A DNA stretch of 8,922 nt from Myxococcales bacterium (GCA_020430865.1 JAGQIY010000791.1:1-8922), one strand, 5' to 3'. Positions 1 to 6,745 are shown, counted from the stretch's first letter. The notes: generated by a model not told the origin, from the sequence alone. Numbers and translations are program-made.

Positions 1-84
1 GACGGCGTGATTTTTTCAGCCGATGCGGAAGCGTTCCTGAGGATTCGTGAAGCTGTAAACACCGCTGACGGACACCCGCGATGA
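1..84 (+). CDS. C-terminal end of a probable periplasmic adaptor (membrane fusion) subunit of the RND efflux system, partial
   Basis: The first reading frame is open from base 1 to a TGA at 82-84, giving 27 residues that end ...EAVNTADGHPR. The stop overlaps the pump's start codon as ATGA, the usual sign of translational coupling inside an operon. The stretch FSADAEAFLRIREA resembles the C-terminal end of CusB-type adaptors, where a Phe-Leu-x-Asp-(Ser/Ala)-Glu-x-x-Leu pattern is common, and adaptor genes usually lie directly upstream of CusA/CzcA genes. Such adaptors link the inner-membrane pump to the outer-membrane channel. Only about half of the codons end in G or C, less than in the pump gene. 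The fragment is too short to prove identity; an outer-membrane channel protein or an unrelated small protein is possible. The start lies outside the window. Confidence 0.5.
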   Translation, partial: DGVIFSADAEAFLRIREAVNTADGHPR

Positions 85-3000
85 TTGATACCATTCTTGC
101 CTTTTCGATCCGGCAACGCTGGCTGGTGATGGTCGCAGTCGCGGCGATGGCCGCCATCGGGATCTGGAACTTCACGCGGCTGCCGATTGACGCCGTCCCC
201 GACATCACCAACGTTCAGGTCCAGATCCTGACCAACGCTCCCGCGCTGGGCGCGGTGGATGTGGAGCGCACCATCACGTTTCCGGTGGAGTCCGCGATGA
301 GCGGGCTGCCCGAGGTGGAGGAGATCCGCAGCATCTCGCGCTTCGGGCTCTCGGCGGTGACCGTCGTGTTCCGCGAGGGGACCGACCTCTTGCGCGCGCG
401 CCAGCTGGTCTCGGAGCGCCTGGTGGTGGCGCGGGAAACTTTGCCTCCCGGAAGCGATACGGAGCTTGGCCCGCTGTCGACGGGGCTCGGCGAGGTGCTC
501 CAGTTCGAGCTCAGGAGCGAGCGTCCGTGCAAGCCGGAAGGACCGGACACCGACGCCTGTCACACGCCCATGGAGCTCCGAACGCTGCTCGACTGGTTCG
601 TCGCGCGGGAGCTGCGCTCGGTGCCTGGAGTGGTGGAGGTGAACTCCTTTGGCGGTGAGCTGAAGACCTACGAGGTCCAGGTGCTCCCCGAGCGCTTGCG
701 CGCCTTCGGCGTCAGTTTGAATCAGCTGTACGACGCGCTGGAGAGCGACAACCGCAGCGCCGGCGGCGGATACCTGGAGCACGCGGGCGAGCAGCTGCTC
801 GTACGCGGCGAGGCGCGCTTCGACTCGCTGCAGAGCATCGGCGAGGTGATCATCCAGAGCACGGCGGATGGAGTGCCCGTTCGAGTTCGGGACGTCGCTC
901 ACGTGAAGCTCGCGCCGCGTATTCGTCACGGCGCGGTGACCCGGGACGGCCGTGGAGAGGCGGTGACCGGCATCGTGATGATGCTGATCGGCGCCAATGG
1001 CCGGGAGGTGGTGCAAGACGCGAAGGCGCGACTCAGCGCCCTGGAGCCGAGCCTGCCCGAGGGAGTCCACGTCGACATCTTCTACGACCGCTCGGAGCTC
1101 GTCGAGCGGACGATCCACACCGTCGCCAGGAACCTCGCGGAGGGCGCGCTCTTCGTCACCGTGGTCCTGTTCTTGCTCCTCGGCGGAGTGCGCGGCGGAG
1201 TCGTGGTGGCGCTCACCATCCCCTTCGCGCTGCTGGTGGCGTTCATCGGCATGCATGCGCTGGGTCTGAGCGGCAACCTGATGAGCCTCGGTGCCATCGA
1301 CTTCGGCATCGTGGTCGACGGCTCGATCATCGTGGTCGAGAACGCCGTGGTGCACCTGGGAGCGGCGGCGCGCGACCGCAAGACGCCGTTGAGTTACCGT
1401 GAGGCAACGAAGGTGGTGCTGTCGTCGACCTTGCAGGTCCGTCGGGCGGCGCTGTTCGGCGAGGCGATCATCGTCCTGGTGTACCTGCCGCTGCTCACCT
1501 TGGCGGGCGTCGAGGGCAAGATGTTCAAGCCGATGGCGCTCACCGTCCTGTTCGCGCTCGGAGGGGCATTTCTGGCGTCGCTGACCTTTGTTCCGGTGCT
1601 CGCCGCCACGCTGCTGAGGAACCGACCGGAGACTCACGAACCGCGGCTGGTGCGCTGGCTCCATCGCATCTACGCGCCGCTGCTCGAGCGCACGCTCCGC
1701 GCCCCTCGGGTGCTTGCGTGCGCCTGTCTCATCCTGGTTGCTGGCGCTCTGTGGCTCGGTTCGCGCCTTGGGGCCGAGTTCGTCCCGCGGCTGGACGAAG
1801 GCGCCCTGGCGGTGCAGATCAGTCGACTCCCCAGCGTCTCCCTGGAGGAGAGCATCGCGGGCGCCACGCGGTTCGAGCAGCTCCTCAAGGAGTTTCCGGA
1901 GGTGAAGACCGTGGTCACCAAGACCGGGCGGCCGGAGATCGCGACGGATCCAATGGGCGTCGAGCTCTCGGACGTGATCGTCATGCTCAACCCCGAGGAT
2001 ACCTGGACCACCGCCAGCGATCGGGAAGGCCTGGTGAGCGCGATCTCGGAGCGACTGGAGGACGAGCTGCCGGGCATGAACTTCTCGTTCTCCCAGCCCA
2101 TCGAGCTCAGGATGGCCGAGCTCCTGAGCGGCACCCGCTCCGACGTCGCCGTCACCATCTACGGAGACGACCTCGAGACCCTGCAGCGCCTGTCTCACAG
2201 CGTGCAGCAGACCCTGCGCAGGGTGCCAGGGGCCCGCGACGTTCGCGGCGAGCAGCTGCATGGTCTGCCGACGCTCGAGGTCGTCGTCAAGCGCAGCGTC
2301 GCCTCGCGCTACGGGATCTCCGGGGGGCAAATCATGGACGCGGTGGAGGCCATCGGCGGACGACAGGTCGGTACGGTCTACGAAGGGGAGCGCCGCTTCG
2401 CGCTGCAAGTCAGGGTACCGGAGGACCTGCGCAACGACCTCGACACGCTGCGGCTGCTGCCCGTCGGATCCGAGCCCGGGGCGCCGCTCGTGCCCCTCGG
2501 ACAGCTCGCCGATCTGCGCACCTCCGACCTTCCGGCGAGCGTCAGCCGCGACTCGGTGCAGCGGCGCACGAACGTCGAGGTGAACGTGGCGGGGCGTGAC
2601 CTGGCTGGCTTCGTCGCGCGTGCACGCGGCGCCGTCGACGAGCAAGTGAAGTTTCCTCCAGGTTACACCGTGCGCTGGGGCGGGCAGTTCGAGAACCTGG
2701 AGCAAGCCAAGGAGCGGCTGTCCTTCGCGGTCCCCGTTTGCCTCGGGCTGATCTTCCTGATGCTCTACGTCGCCTTCGGCGAAACCAAGACGGCGTTGCT
2801 CATCTACCTGAACGTGCCCGTCGCCGCGGTTGGTGGCGTGGTAGCGCTTGCGTTGCGGGGAATGCCGCTCTCGATCAGCGCAGCGGTCGGCTTCATCGCG
2901 CTGTTCGGTATCGCGGTCCTGAATGGTGTCGTGCTGCTGACCGACATCAAGCGTCGGCGCGCCGACGGCTTGGATCCGGCCACGGCCTCCAAGCAAGCGG

Positions 3001-3227
3001 CCCTGAGCCGCATGCGCGCGGTGGTGATGACGGCGAGCGTCGCGGCCCTGGGCTTCCTTCCCATGGCTCTCAGCACCAGCGCGGGCGCCGAGGTGCAGCG
3101 TCCGCTGGCCACGGTGGTCATTGGCGGGCTCTCGAGCGCGACGCTGCTGACCCTGTTCGTGTTGCCAACGCTCTACGCCTGGCTGTTCCGTGTGGCAAAG
3201 CCTGTGGAGGAGCCCGCCGAGGCATGA
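81..3227 (+). CDS. Heavy-metal efflux RND pump, CzcA/CusA family (HME-RND), inner-membrane subunit
   Basis: This is a complete proton-driven pump that exports metal cations from the periplasm or cytoplasm through an adaptor and outer-membrane channel. Its 1048 residues match the family (CusA 1047, CzcA 1063). The N-terminal helix (about 14-31) is followed by RLPIDAVPDITNVQVQ, nearly identical to CzcA. A large periplasmic domain follows, then helices from about 353 to 515, a helix near 545-563, a second periplasmic domain, and helices from about 882 to 1037. In helix 4, DFGIVVDGSIIVVEN places Asp407, Asp413 and Glu420 with the spacing of the essential CzcA residues Asp402, Asp408 and Glu415. 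This favours divalent cations (Co, Zn, Cd or Ni) over Cu(I)/Ag(I), since CusA has a different motif there. C-terminal landmarks are ISAAVGFIALFG and GAEVQRPLATVVIGG. No clear Shine-Dalgarno precedes the ATG, which fits coupling to the upstream gene through ATGA. An unusual Cys150...Cys160-His161 loop lies in the first periplasmic domain. The exact metal cannot be told from sequence. Confidence 0.96.
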   Translation: MIDTILAFSIRQRWLVMVAVAAMAAIGIWNFTRLPIDAVPDITNVQVQILTNAPALGAVDVERTITFPVESAMSGLPEVEEIRSISRFGLSAVTVVFREGTDLLRARQLVSERLVVARETLPPGSDTELGPLSTGLGEVLQFELRSERPCKPEGPDTDACHTPMELRTLLDWFVARELRSVPGVVEVNSFGGELKTYEVQVLPERLRAFGVSLNQLYDALESDNRSAGGGYLEHAGEQLLVRGEARFDSLQSIGEVIIQSTADGVPVRVRDVAHVKLAPRIRHGAVTRDGRGEAVTGIVMMLIGANGREVVQDAKARLSALEPSLPEGVHVDIFYDRSELVERTIHTVARNLAEGALFVTVVLFLLLGGVRGGVVVALTIPFALLVAFIGMHALGLSGNLMSLGAIDFGIVVDGSIIVVENAVVHLGAAARDRKTPLSYREATKVVLSSTLQVRRAALFGEAIIVLVYLPLLTLAGVEGKMFKPMALTVLFALGGAFLASLTFVPVLAATLLRNRPETHEPRLVRWLHRIYAPLLERTLRAPRVLACACLILVAGALWLGSRLGAEFVPRLDEGALAVQISRLPSVSLEESIAGATRFEQLLKEFPEVKTVVTKTGRPEIATDPMGVELSDVIVMLNPEDTWTTASDREGLVSAISERLEDELPGMNFSFSQPIELRMAELLSGTRSDVAVTIYGDDLETLQRLSHSVQQTLRRVPGARDVRGEQLHGLPTLEVVVKRSVASRYGISGGQIMDAVEAIGGRQVGTVYEGERRFALQVRVPEDLRNDLDTLRLLPVGSEPGAPLVPLGQLADLRTSDLPASVSRDSVQRRTNVEVNVAGRDLAGFVARARGAVDEQVKFPPGYTVRWGGQFENLEQAKERLSFAVPVCLGLIFLMLYVAFGETKTALLIYLNVPVAAVGGVVALALRGMPLSISAAVGFIALFGIAVLNGVVLLTDIKRRRADGLDPATASKQAALSRMRAVVMTASVAALGFLPMALSTSAGAEVQRPLATVVIGGLSSATLLTLFVLPTLYAWLFRVAKPVEEPAEA

Positions 3228-3236
3228 GTTGCTCGT

Positions 3237-4574
3237 CTACTCCCGGGGTCTGCCCTGAGCGATCCAGGTCTCGACCAGCTGGATCTCCTCGGGCTCGAGC
3301 GCCGGGAGGCTGAGCGGCATGCCGCGCACGTCGGGGTTCGGCTTTCCGGCTTCTTCGGCTTGGCGGGCCAGCAACGCGGCCACCAGGCGCGGGGTGCCGT
3401 CCTTCATCGGGGTGAAGACGCTCATGCGCTCGCCCTTCTCATCGACCATGCCGCTCATCAGAGACGAGTAGCTGCCCATGTTCAGCTTTCGTGGCTTGAA
3501 GCCGAAGCCGCCCGTGTTGCCGGGGCCGCCATCGCCTCGAGCCACGTCCGGGTTCGAGTGGCAGTGGGTGCAGGTCTTGCCGAAGACCTTGTCGTAGACC
3601 TCCTGATAGGTCACCGCACGACTCAGCTTGGGCAGGCGCTCGGGGATCGCCTTCGGCTTGAACGGCTCGAGTTCCGCCTTGTAGATGTAGGCGGCGATGT
3701 CGCGGGCCTCGTCGTTGGTCAACGTGGTCACCGGCATGCGCGTGTCCGGCTTGATGCTCTTGGGGTCCTTGATCCAGGCGATCAGGTTCTGCACCGGGAA
3801 CTTGTCGCGGGCCCAGCGCAGGTCAGGGGCCAGGGCCTGGCCGCGGCGTGTGTTCTCGTCGGCTGTCTTCGGGTCTGGCTTGGTCATGAACGCGGGCACG
3901 CCACTCATCACGTGGCAGCTTCCGCAGCCCTTCTCTTCGATCAGCTTGCGGCCCTTGTCGAGGCTCGCGCCTGCGAGCGGGTTCTTCCCCGCCTCGGGTT
4001 TCGCGTCCTTCGTGAGGTAGGCCGCGATGTCCGCGACTTGCTGCTCGTCCAGCTTGAGACGTGGCATGCTCTGGACCAGACCTGGCCGCAGGTCGTGCGG
4101 CTCCGAGAGGAAGCTGACCAGCCATTCCGCGCGGTAGCGCTTGTTCGCACCCTCGAAGGATGGGGCGTCCTCGTAGTGCTCGACGTTGGGCCTCCATTTG
4201 GCGAGCGACGCAGCCGGGGCGTTGAACTTGCCGCTCATGATGTCCTGATGGCAGTGGATGCAGTGCTTCTCCAGGGCCATCGGTTCGTGTCCGGTGCCGT
4301 CGTGACAGCGGTTGCACTCGAACTCCTTCATCAGCGCCTTGCCGTGCTCGGCGTTGCCGTTGACGCTGGCTGCGGTGGTCGCCGCCGACGGAGCGCTCGG
4401 GGCGCTCGCGCTCGGCTTGGCTTCCGGCTGCGTCGCGGGCTGCTCTTCATCGCAGCCCACGATCAGAGCCAGGCTCGCGACCGTCGCGCCTAACCCCCAA
4501 ATCCACAGGGCCTTTCGCGTTCGGTGTGTGTCGAGTGAAGAACGAGGAGATCGGGATCGCATGACGGATCGCAT
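3237..4574 (-). CDS. Tetrahaem cytochrome c, probable lipoprotein, three cytochrome c domains
   Basis: This is a probable periplasmic electron carrier of 445 residues. A basic N-terminus and hydrophobic helix (about 22-40) end in the lipobox IVGC with Cys41, followed by Asp42 and a Pro/Ala/Ser-rich linker to about residue 72. Four CXXCH haem sites are visible: CNRCH (87-91), CIHCH (105-109), CGSCH (217-221) and CTHCH (335-339). The first domain carries two haems close together and a candidate distal Met170 (SMPRL). The second has Met280 (TRMP) and the third Met419 (RGMP). Each candidate is followed by a helix ending in AAYL, AAYI or ETWI, the usual close of a class I cytochrome c. Met5 (ATG at 4560-4562) may be the true start, because an AGGA lies 11 bases before it while Met1 overlaps that site. 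The gene converges on the pump gene with 9 bp between stops, so the two are not co-transcribed. The redox partner is unknown; I recognise no named cytochrome. Confidence 0.9.
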   Translation of the reverse strand: MRSVMRSRSPRSSLDTHRTRKALWIWGLGATVASLALIVGCDEEQPATQPEAKPSASAPSAPSAATTAASVNGNAEHGKALMKEFECNRCHDGTGHEPMALEKHCIHCHQDIMSGKFNAPAASLAKWRPNVEHYEDAPSFEGANKRYRAEWLVSFLSEPHDLRPGLVQSMPRLKLDEQQVADIAAYLTKDAKPEAGKNPLAGASLDKGRKLIEEKGCGSCHVMSGVPAFMTKPDPKTADENTRRGQALAPDLRWARDKFPVQNLIAWIKDPKSIKPDTRMPVTTLTNDEARDIAAYIYKAELEPFKPKAIPERLPKLSRAVTYQEVYDKVFGKTCTHCHSNPDVARGDGGPGNTGGFGFKPRKLNMGSYSSLMSGMVDEKGERMSVFTPMKDGTPRLVAALLARQAEEAGKPNPDVRGMPLSLPALEPEEIQLVETWIAQGRPRE

Positions 4575-4579
4575 CCTAT
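4574..4579 (-). promoter_or_regulatory. Possible ribosome binding site favouring the second ATG of the cytochrome gene
   Basis: On the minus strand ATAGGA lies 11 bases before the ATG at 4560-4562 (Met5) and overlaps the first ATG at 4572-4574. This suggests that translation starts at Met5, which would shorten the basic region before the signal helix by four residues. The match is short and the spacing slightly long. Confidence 0.35.
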
Positions 4580-4632
4580 CGATGAAGCGTGGGAAGCCGT
4601 GAAGAGGGCAGCGGGGGAACTGGAAATGAGGC

Positions 4633-4686
4633 GGCCCACCGCCCCTCCGCGTCGAACCCGATAGACGCTGGAGGAGACGGTGGGCC
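4633..4686 (-). terminator. Long interrupted hairpin, probable transcription terminator of the 4734-5423 gene
   Basis: GGCCCACCG at 4633-4641 pairs with CGGTGGGCC at 4678-4686 (9 bp). CCTCC at 4644-4648 pairs with GGAGG at 4670-4674, and CGTC at 4650-4653 pairs with GACG at 4664-4667. The loop is 10 bases (4654-4663), with two small internal loops. The structure starts 47 bases beyond the stop of the minus-strand gene at 4734. Read on the minus strand it is followed by a modest T-containing stretch (TCATTTCCAGTT), weaker than a classical U-tract. Because it also lies in front of the cytochrome gene, a role as 5' regulatory structure is possible. Confidence 0.5.
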
Positions 4687-4733
4687 TCAGGAGATGTGGG
4701 GTGCCGCGCGTCGTTGCGCGGTGGCTCGGGGAC

Positions 4734-5423
4734 TCAGCTGCGCGCGATGCTCGAGCAGAGGGCCTTGTCCTTGGCCATGCCTTCGCAGCGTTGCAGGGCG
4801 AGCTTGCTACCCGCTTGGTCCCCCCGCTCGCTCTTCAGCTGAGCCAGGGTGGCGTAGCCCTCGGGGCTGGCGATCAGATCCTTCTGCGCGAGCTTGTCGA
4901 GGATCTTGAACGCCTCGCCTTGAGTGGAGTCGACGCGAGCGAGCGCCTCTGCGAGCTCGGTCTGTGCCTGGGGGTCATCCTGCTTCGTGGCCGCGGTCTT
5001 GCGCAGTACGTCGGAGGCCCACGCCAGGTTCGCCTGACGATCTTCCTTGGTCTTTCCGATCCAGGTGTCCTGGATGTTCGCTGGTAGCTGCTTGGCGGCG
5101 TCGAGGCGGCCGTCGTTGCGAGCGACGCTGAGCGCGAGGACGCGCATCGCACGGTTCACCAGCGGCTTCTTCTCGCTCATCTTCAGGGACTTGATGTGCG
5201 GCATCATGCGCACGACGCTCGCGGCGGCATCGACGGACTTGCCTTGGTCCATCTGCTTTTCCGCGCGGGCAACACCAGGCACCCGCCAGTCGATCTGCTC
5301 CTCCACGATCGGGACCCAGGCGCCGCCGCAGGCCTGGGCGTTGCTCGAGGTGGTGCCAGCGACGCCAAAGGCGGCAGCGGCGAGGATCAGGGTCTTGGCG
5401 ATCAGCTTGTGGGTGCGGTTCAT
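4734..5423 (-). CDS. Secreted helical protein of unknown function, possibly TPR-like
   Basis: This 229-residue protein has a clear export signal: a basic start (MNRTHKLIAK), a hydrophobic core (TLILAAAAFGVAG) and an AQA cleavage site after Ala31, which leaves a mature end beginning Cys-Gly-Gly-Ala-Trp. The rest is mainly predicted amphipathic helix. The repeated Ala, Leu and Lys/Glu pattern from about residue 50 to 212 (for example AQTELAEALARVDS and GYATLAQLKSERGDQAG) looks like tetratricopeptide-type helical hairpins, which usually hold other proteins. Cys32, Cys213 and Cys223 are the cysteines I see, so the last two could form a disulphide. I recognise no named family, though secreted proteins with a mature CGG start seem common in myxobacteria (from memory). 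The start is well supported by AGGAGG seven bases upstream. A hairpin downstream probably ends the transcript, so it seems to be expressed alone. Confidence 0.8.
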   Translation of the reverse strand: MNRTHKLIAKTLILAAAAFGVAGTTSSNAQACGGAWVPIVEEQIDWRVPGVARAEKQMDQGKSVDAAASVVRMMPHIKSLKMSEKKPLVNRAMRVLALSVARNDGRLDAAKQLPANIQDTWIGKTKEDRQANLAWASDVLRKTAATKQDDPQAQTELAEALARVDSTQGEAFKILDKLAQKDLIASPEGYATLAQLKSERGDQAGSKLALQRCEGMAKDKALCSSIARS

Positions 5424-5430
5424 GGTGTCT

Positions 5431-5436
5431 CCTCCT
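5431..5436 (-). promoter_or_regulatory. Strong ribosome binding site of the 4734-5423 gene
   Basis: The minus strand shows AGGAGG, a full match to the anti-Shine-Dalgarno core, seven bases before the ATG at 5421-5423. It is the best ribosome binding site in the window. It fixes the start codon and suggests high translation of this small exported protein. Confidence 0.85.
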
Positions 5437-5632
5437 CGGTCGTGTGGGTCGGTCAGGTCAACGCGCTCCGGGGTCTCGAGCTTTCAGTGGTTTCGGGTGA
5501 GTGCCGGGGACGCGCGGGTGATTGCTAGGTACGGACGAGCCTTCGTTTCGAGGTGCCGGGCTGTGACAGCGGTCGGCAGATTTTGTTTCGCGGTTCGTCG
5601 TCTTCTTCCGTTCGGTTCCGCTCCAGGCGGCG

Positions 5633-5794
5633 ATGAACACTCCTCTTACAAGTCGCGTGCCGACCCTGGAGACCGCGCGCTCGTCACCCCGGCGCTCGCG
5701 CTCTTCCCCTGGAAAACCCCCGATCGTGGAAATTATTGGGCGCTCCGAGGAAGAGCCGCGCAGTGATCTGCGTAACACCTCGGTTGCGCTGTGA
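5633..5794 (+). CDS. Weak candidate small protein of 53 residues
   Basis: An ATG at 5633 opens 53 codons ending in TGA at 5792-5794, with AGG five bases before the ATG. The first half is Arg/Ser/Pro-rich and looks like chance translation. The second half (PPIVEIIGRSEEEP and on to TSVAL) is more protein-like. It would be transcribed divergently from the 4734-5423 gene, and its end overlaps the hairpin at 5740-5789. An ORF of this length is expected by chance in GC-rich DNA, so it is listed only because the 440 bp gap is otherwise empty. Confidence 0.15.
   Translation: MNTPLTSRVPTLETARSSPRRSRSSPGKPPIVEIIGRSEEEPRSDLRNTSVAL
5740..5789 (-). terminator. Composite hairpin, possible terminator of the extensin-like gene
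   Basis: GCGC at 5740-5743 pairs with 5786-5789, CCGAGG at 5745-5750 pairs with CCTCGG at 5778-5783, and CGCAG at 5759-5763 pairs with CTGCG at 5768-5772 around a four-base loop. The structure lies about 75 bases past the stop of the minus-strand gene ending at 5864. On the minus strand it is followed by CCAATAATTTCC, the most AT-rich stretch nearby. The U-tract is imperfect, so termination is plausible but not certain. Confidence 0.4.
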
Positions 5795-5863
5795 CGCGTG
5801 ACGCATGGCCAGAGCAGACCGCCGCGTGTCTGCGCTCCCACAGCCTCGTGTCAGTCGGGACGA

Positions 5864-6703
5864 CTACTGCACCAGGACCCAGTCGATGTCGCGACGGACC
5901 TCGAGGTGCAGGTGATCCTGATGGTGTCGATCGTAGTGGGGGGTGAGGACGAGATTGAAGAAGCCGCCCGAGGCAATGCCGCACACGAAGCGTCGGAGCT
6001 CTCGAGCGACGTCCGACCTCGGCCACGGCGCGGACAAGGTGCAGGTGTTGTTTCCGATGCCGGCACCCTCGTAGTCACGCTCGATGTTCCAAGTGCGGCC
6101 ATCCGCGAGGATCAGCTCGTTGACGTCGATGGCCACCCCCGCGGCGTGGCGTTGACCAGGGCGGCGGGCGCGGAGTCCGCGGTAGACGCTGCTGTAGCGT
6201 ACGCGGACGACGTCATGCTGGATGGCGACTCCAGCCAGATCGTCGAGGGCCAGCAGGAGACGGCAGTCCATCACGGGGCCCGCCGCACCGTGGCGCTTGG
6301 CGCGGGACTGCTCTCGGCGCTGGTAGATCGACCAGGGCTCGAAGGTGACTCCACGCAACGGCGCTTCCAGGGTCACCGGTGCCTCGATGCTCGGTGGCTT
6401 GGGCCCCGGGGCGAACGGCAGCCCGCGCTCATTCGCCTCCGCCAGGCACTCACCCTGCGTCATTTCCGCATAGATAAATGCGGGGCGCTGCAGCTTGTGC
6501 TCTGGGAAGAACACGCGTTGCCCGGACGGCGGCTGATCCGGATCCGAGAGGTCCGGAAGCGGCGCGCCTTGATGCGCCCACAGGCTCAGCAGAAGTGGCC
6601 AGACGACGGTCATCGCGAAGCCGAGACTAGCCGTCCGCGAGTGGAATGCCAGCAGGCGCGCCTTCGCGCTCGACCGCGCGCGAAGAACCCGGCGAAAAAC
6701 CAA
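5864..6703 (-). CDS. Extensin-like family protein, LAS-type metallopeptidase fold, exported
   Basis: This protein of 279 residues has a C-terminal half (about 145-270) that fits the bacterial extensin-like C-terminal domain. CRLLLALDDLAG at 147-158 opens the domain, followed by the motif RHAAGVAIDV with His186 and Asp193 (His-x6-Asp), and then DHLHLEV with His264 and His266 (His-x-His). This His/Asp/His pattern is the zinc site of LAS peptidases such as VanX, VanY and MepA, which cut peptidoglycan peptides. The residue three before His264, often Glu or Asp as catalytic base, is His261 here, so activity is uncertain. Cys86, Cys147, Cys221 and Cys241 could form disulphides. The first 30 residues are Arg-rich and unlike an export signal. 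A start at Met31 (6611-6613) would give TVVWPLLLSLWAHQGA as the signal segment, while the upstream ATG has only an AGG five bases before it. It is divergent from the gene at 6746. The substrate is unknown. Confidence 0.82.
   Translation of the reverse strand: MVFRRVLRARSSAKARLLAFHSRTASLGFAMTVVWPLLLSLWAHQGAPLPDLSDPDQPPSGQRVFFPEHKLQRPAFIYAEMTQGECLAEANERGLPFAPGPKPPSIEAPVTLEAPLRGVTFEPWSIYQRREQSRAKRHGAAGPVMDCRLLLALDDLAGVAIQHDVVRVRYSSVYRGLRARRPGQRHAAGVAIDVNELILADGRTWNIERDYEGAGIGNNTCTLSAPWPRSDVARELRRFVCGIASGGFFNLVLTPHYDRHHQDHLHLEVRRDIDWVLVQ
6662..6685. promoter_or_regulatory. 8-bp inverted repeat between the divergent genes, possible operator or hairpin
   Basis: CTTCGCGC at 6662-6669 is matched exactly by its reverse complement GCGCGAAG at 6678-6685, with an 8-base spacer. 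It is noncoding if the extensin-like gene starts at 6613, which gives a 132 bp shared control region with the divergent gene at 6746. An A-rich stretch (about 6683-6711) lies beside it, suitable for a promoter. The repeat could bind a dimeric regulator, but one repeat of this length in GC-rich DNA may be chance. Confidence 0.3.
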
Positions 6704-6745
6704 AGGAAACCTGGACGTAGGGCGTGAACGTGGGAAGCTTCAGGG

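Larger units (their letters stand above)
5424..5863. other. 440 bp intergenic stretch without a convincing gene
   Basis: This region separates the start of the secreted-protein gene from the stop of the extensin-like gene, both on the minus strand. It should hold the promoter of the 4734-5423 gene, but I found no -35/-10 pair good enough to call. Part of it (about 5575-5625) is T-rich on the plus strand and less GC-rich than the surrounding genes. A composite hairpin lies at 5740-5789 and a weak 53-codon ORF at 5633-5794. The other open frames here are rich in Arg, Ser and Pro and look like chance. No tRNA-like or rRNA-like structure was seen. Confidence 0.6.

Noticed and set aside
1718..2599. 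293-codon frame inside the pump gene
   Set aside because: It is an Arg/Gly/Ala-rich out-of-frame translation of a clearly conserved RND pump region.
3225..3260. Terminator between the convergent pump and cytochrome genes
   Set aside because: Only 9 bp separate the stops and I found no strong hairpin with a U-tract at the junction.
2738..3313. 191-codon plus-strand frame running past the pump stop
   Set aside because: It overlaps the conserved C-terminal helices of the pump and then the antisense of the cytochrome end; composition is shadow-like.
3360..4493. 377-codon open frame on the plus strand opposite the cytochrome gene
   Set aside because: The minus strand carries four CXXCH sites and a lipoprotein signal; the plus frame is a GC-rich shadow with no recognisable motif.
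5437..5530. TTGACC-like -35 box on the minus strand before the 4734-5423 gene
   Set aside because: It lies about 30 bases before the start codon with no matching -10 at the right distance, and would leave the ribosome binding site no leader.
5791..5804. Two tandem copies of GTGACGC
   Set aside because: Two 7-mers are too little to claim an operator or iteron in GC-rich DNA, and no further copies lie nearby.
5798..6727. 309-codon open frame on the plus strand opposite the extensin-like gene
   Set aside because: The minus strand has the His-x6-Asp and His-x-His motifs in the right order; the plus frame shows no signal, domain or plausible start context.
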